Positions 63,701 to 64,000 of a stretch of DNA of 64,000 nucleotides are shown here, piece after piece. The translations under genes were made by a program, and so were the position numbers. Position 1 is the first letter of the stretch, and each line of letters begins with the position of its first letter. Origin of the DNA: Aedoeadaptatus acetigenes (GTDB lineage: Bacteria; Bacillota; Clostridia; Tissierellales; Peptoniphilaceae); contig NZ_JAOQJD010000005.1 of the NCBI RefSeq assembly GCF_025566985.1, positions 62,001-126,000 on the forward strand, in the 5' to 3' direction. The notes beneath the pieces are model-generated. The model made no database searches. It was not told where the DNA came from and saw only the letters and a program-made list of their open reading frames with translations.

Positions 63701-64000
63701 GGGTAGACTTTTTGTCGGAACAGCGAGAAGACTTGGTGCTTTCCAAGGAAAAATTGGAAAAAATGATCAAGCGCCTGGACAAAGATATGCGCAAGCAATT
63801 GGAAGAAGCCCTCATACTAATCAACGGCTACTTCAACGACATCTTCCGCGAGCTCTTTCAAGGAGGAAAGGCATCTCTGGCTTGGGACGAAGGAGACATT
63901 TTGGAGGCGGGCATCTTAATTTCCGCCCAACCGCCGGGGAAAAAGCTTCAATCCCTTTCCCTCTTATCCGGCGGCGAGCGGTCCATGACGGCGGTGGCCC
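60715..64000 (+). CDS. smc: SMC chromosome-segregation ATPase (3' end beyond window)
   Basis: About 1095 residues are visible and the frame is still open at base 64000. The N-terminal Walker A is VGPNGSGKSNIVDGI; ALGESSVKQLRG and a FIGQGQIEEIL Q-loop follow. Long coiled coils (about 165-500 and 680-1020) flank a hinge (about 510-665: NAVIGPVAEHLHVEEADALAIS, then VGGAITGG). The C-terminal signature LSGGERSM is the last thing seen, so roughly 80 residues are missing. It forms condensin with ScpA and ScpB. ATG 60715 lies within the end of the radical SAM gene behind GGAGAGG. Confidence 0.95.
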   Translation, partial: MHLIEMELYGFKSFAKRTHIRFSEDITAIVGPNGSGKSNIVDGIMWALGESSVKQLRGNKMEDVIFSGTDRHQGVNFAEVVLTFDNKDGFFDLPYEELSVSRKYFRSGESQYTINKKRVRQKDVREIFLDTGIGKNGYSFIGQGQIEEILSTRPQDRRNAFEEAAGISKFKLRKEETLRNLNKTTEHIERIDDIFSELKNRSGEMEEKRTKALRLNELDSEKEKYSYALLTREVASAKEKQEKIRARYKESEAAWQEEKEANRLLEAAIQEKELKIESDGDNEGALSDEILTLIRKKEQASGDLRSKIERGNYLKEAKTEREAAAKTLRTELEGLLAASEKQEKEVQALKGRMDEKASALDGMKADYERVVEKVAAVDSGEKSRREALDQLADRRHSLESRLQALDYLLKERAERLAQLKDRRKEWARETEELAKNLFDYEEKESQLKGASADLEKRLSGTRDSLVDIKSRIDAIDGQIKNLTMGMEGIEREKRYLERLRDNHEGFQHGVKQFLKSARSESFYNAVIGPVAEHLHVEEADALAISTALGYGGQNIILKDDRRIGTILSYLKSRKMGRLTFLPLNNLTPRPLPGDLSRQTAIPFRVASDCVRCEDSLRPVANFLLGRILLVETVDEAKQLAKDLKHRYRIVTKGGDVFQVGGAITGGQAKSGSTDLYTRDGEIAKKASELVTISKELNEAKKQYEHLHAAYGDLKNKEKELAEAHEEKKEACRRAEEKLYRLRSALEHSEEQQASLDAEIEKETAALGRDEEECKEQEEALEEIATSEKEWTSLEDDDSDRWHRSLDEKREELNGAKIEHQKIIAAYREESLRLEQIQRDASGTKTRLEVAEREARAMADEMEKLEASVAEAQPEEARMEERVAVLRESLASLKEHVSDERQKLREEKSALEAKKEHAFALEKDLVRLQNQLEEADRAAIIFTDALAQSTDPGDIDALLNLSVTTLRNKESAIEKEILQIGPVDGDALEQYSIWKERVDFLSEQREDLVLSKEKLEKMIKRLDKDMRKQLEEALILINGYFNDIFRELFQGGKASLAWDEGDILEAGILISAQPPGKKLQSLSLLSGGERSMTAVA

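Overview
The window comes from a Bacillota (Firmicutes) chromosome of moderate GC, most likely a clostridial or Tissierellia-type anaerobe. The evidence is conserved gene order (yraN-comM-dprA-topA and plsX-acpP-rnc-radical SAM-smc), Shine-Dalgarno-led genes with frequent TTG/GTG starts, and a secreted amidase carrying a copper-amine-oxidase-like N-terminal domain. No 16S or other marker is present, so the genus is not assigned.

Host left arm (1-21198). It opens with ylmH (partial)-lspA-rluD-pyrR. A convergent MTAP-family phosphorylase follows, with a divergent MtnA-like isomerase and an HD phosphohydrolase. Next is a two-component system with a lipoprotein and a small membrane protein. Then comes a transformation-related block: yraN, comM, dprA, topA, and directly behind them a compact type IV pilus/competence set (PilB-like ATPase, PilC-like platform, prepilin, prepilin peptidase, and a PilM-like protein with a fused membrane/C-terminal region). 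The arm ends with an AIR-synthase-like protein, a cell-wall amidase, rdgB, tRNA-His and tRNA-Leu(UAG).

Prophage (21177-57692, about 36.5 kb). It is integrated into the 3' end of tRNA-Leu, and a 22-bp core is repeated at both ends. Paired TAGCCAAC arm repeats flank both junctions. The layout is that of a temperate siphovirus. The leftward lysogeny block holds the integrase, a lipoprotein and a LexA/CI-type repressor. The switch region has three 15-bp operators woven into divergent promoters, and a fourth operator lies about 220 bp downstream. A rightward early region carries a Cro-like gene, Gp157, a conserved unknown protein, a DUF4373-type replication protein with an origin-like repeat cluster, a helicase-loader-like protein, a VRR-NUC nuclease, a small methyltransferase and SSB. 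An ArpU-like late regulator and a Panacea-type toxin-antitoxin pair follow. The late region holds terminases, portal, a minor capsid protein with an extra C-terminal domain and small partner gene, a phage-borne tRNA-Trp, scaffold, capsid, connectors, tail, tape measure, tail tip, holins and a three-domain endolysin.

Host right arm (57693-64000). It contains the native tRNA terminator, then plsX-acpP-rnc-radical SAM-smc as one tightly packed operon; smc runs off the end.

The points most worth a second look are the four-operator switch with a Cro-like gene that appears to start at ATT, an integrase ribosome-binding site locked in a hairpin with a candidate short opposite-strand RNA, the origin-like repeat block inside the replication gene, the minor-capsid C-terminal domain with its linked small gene, the Panacea pair, and the tRNA-Trp in the capsid operon.
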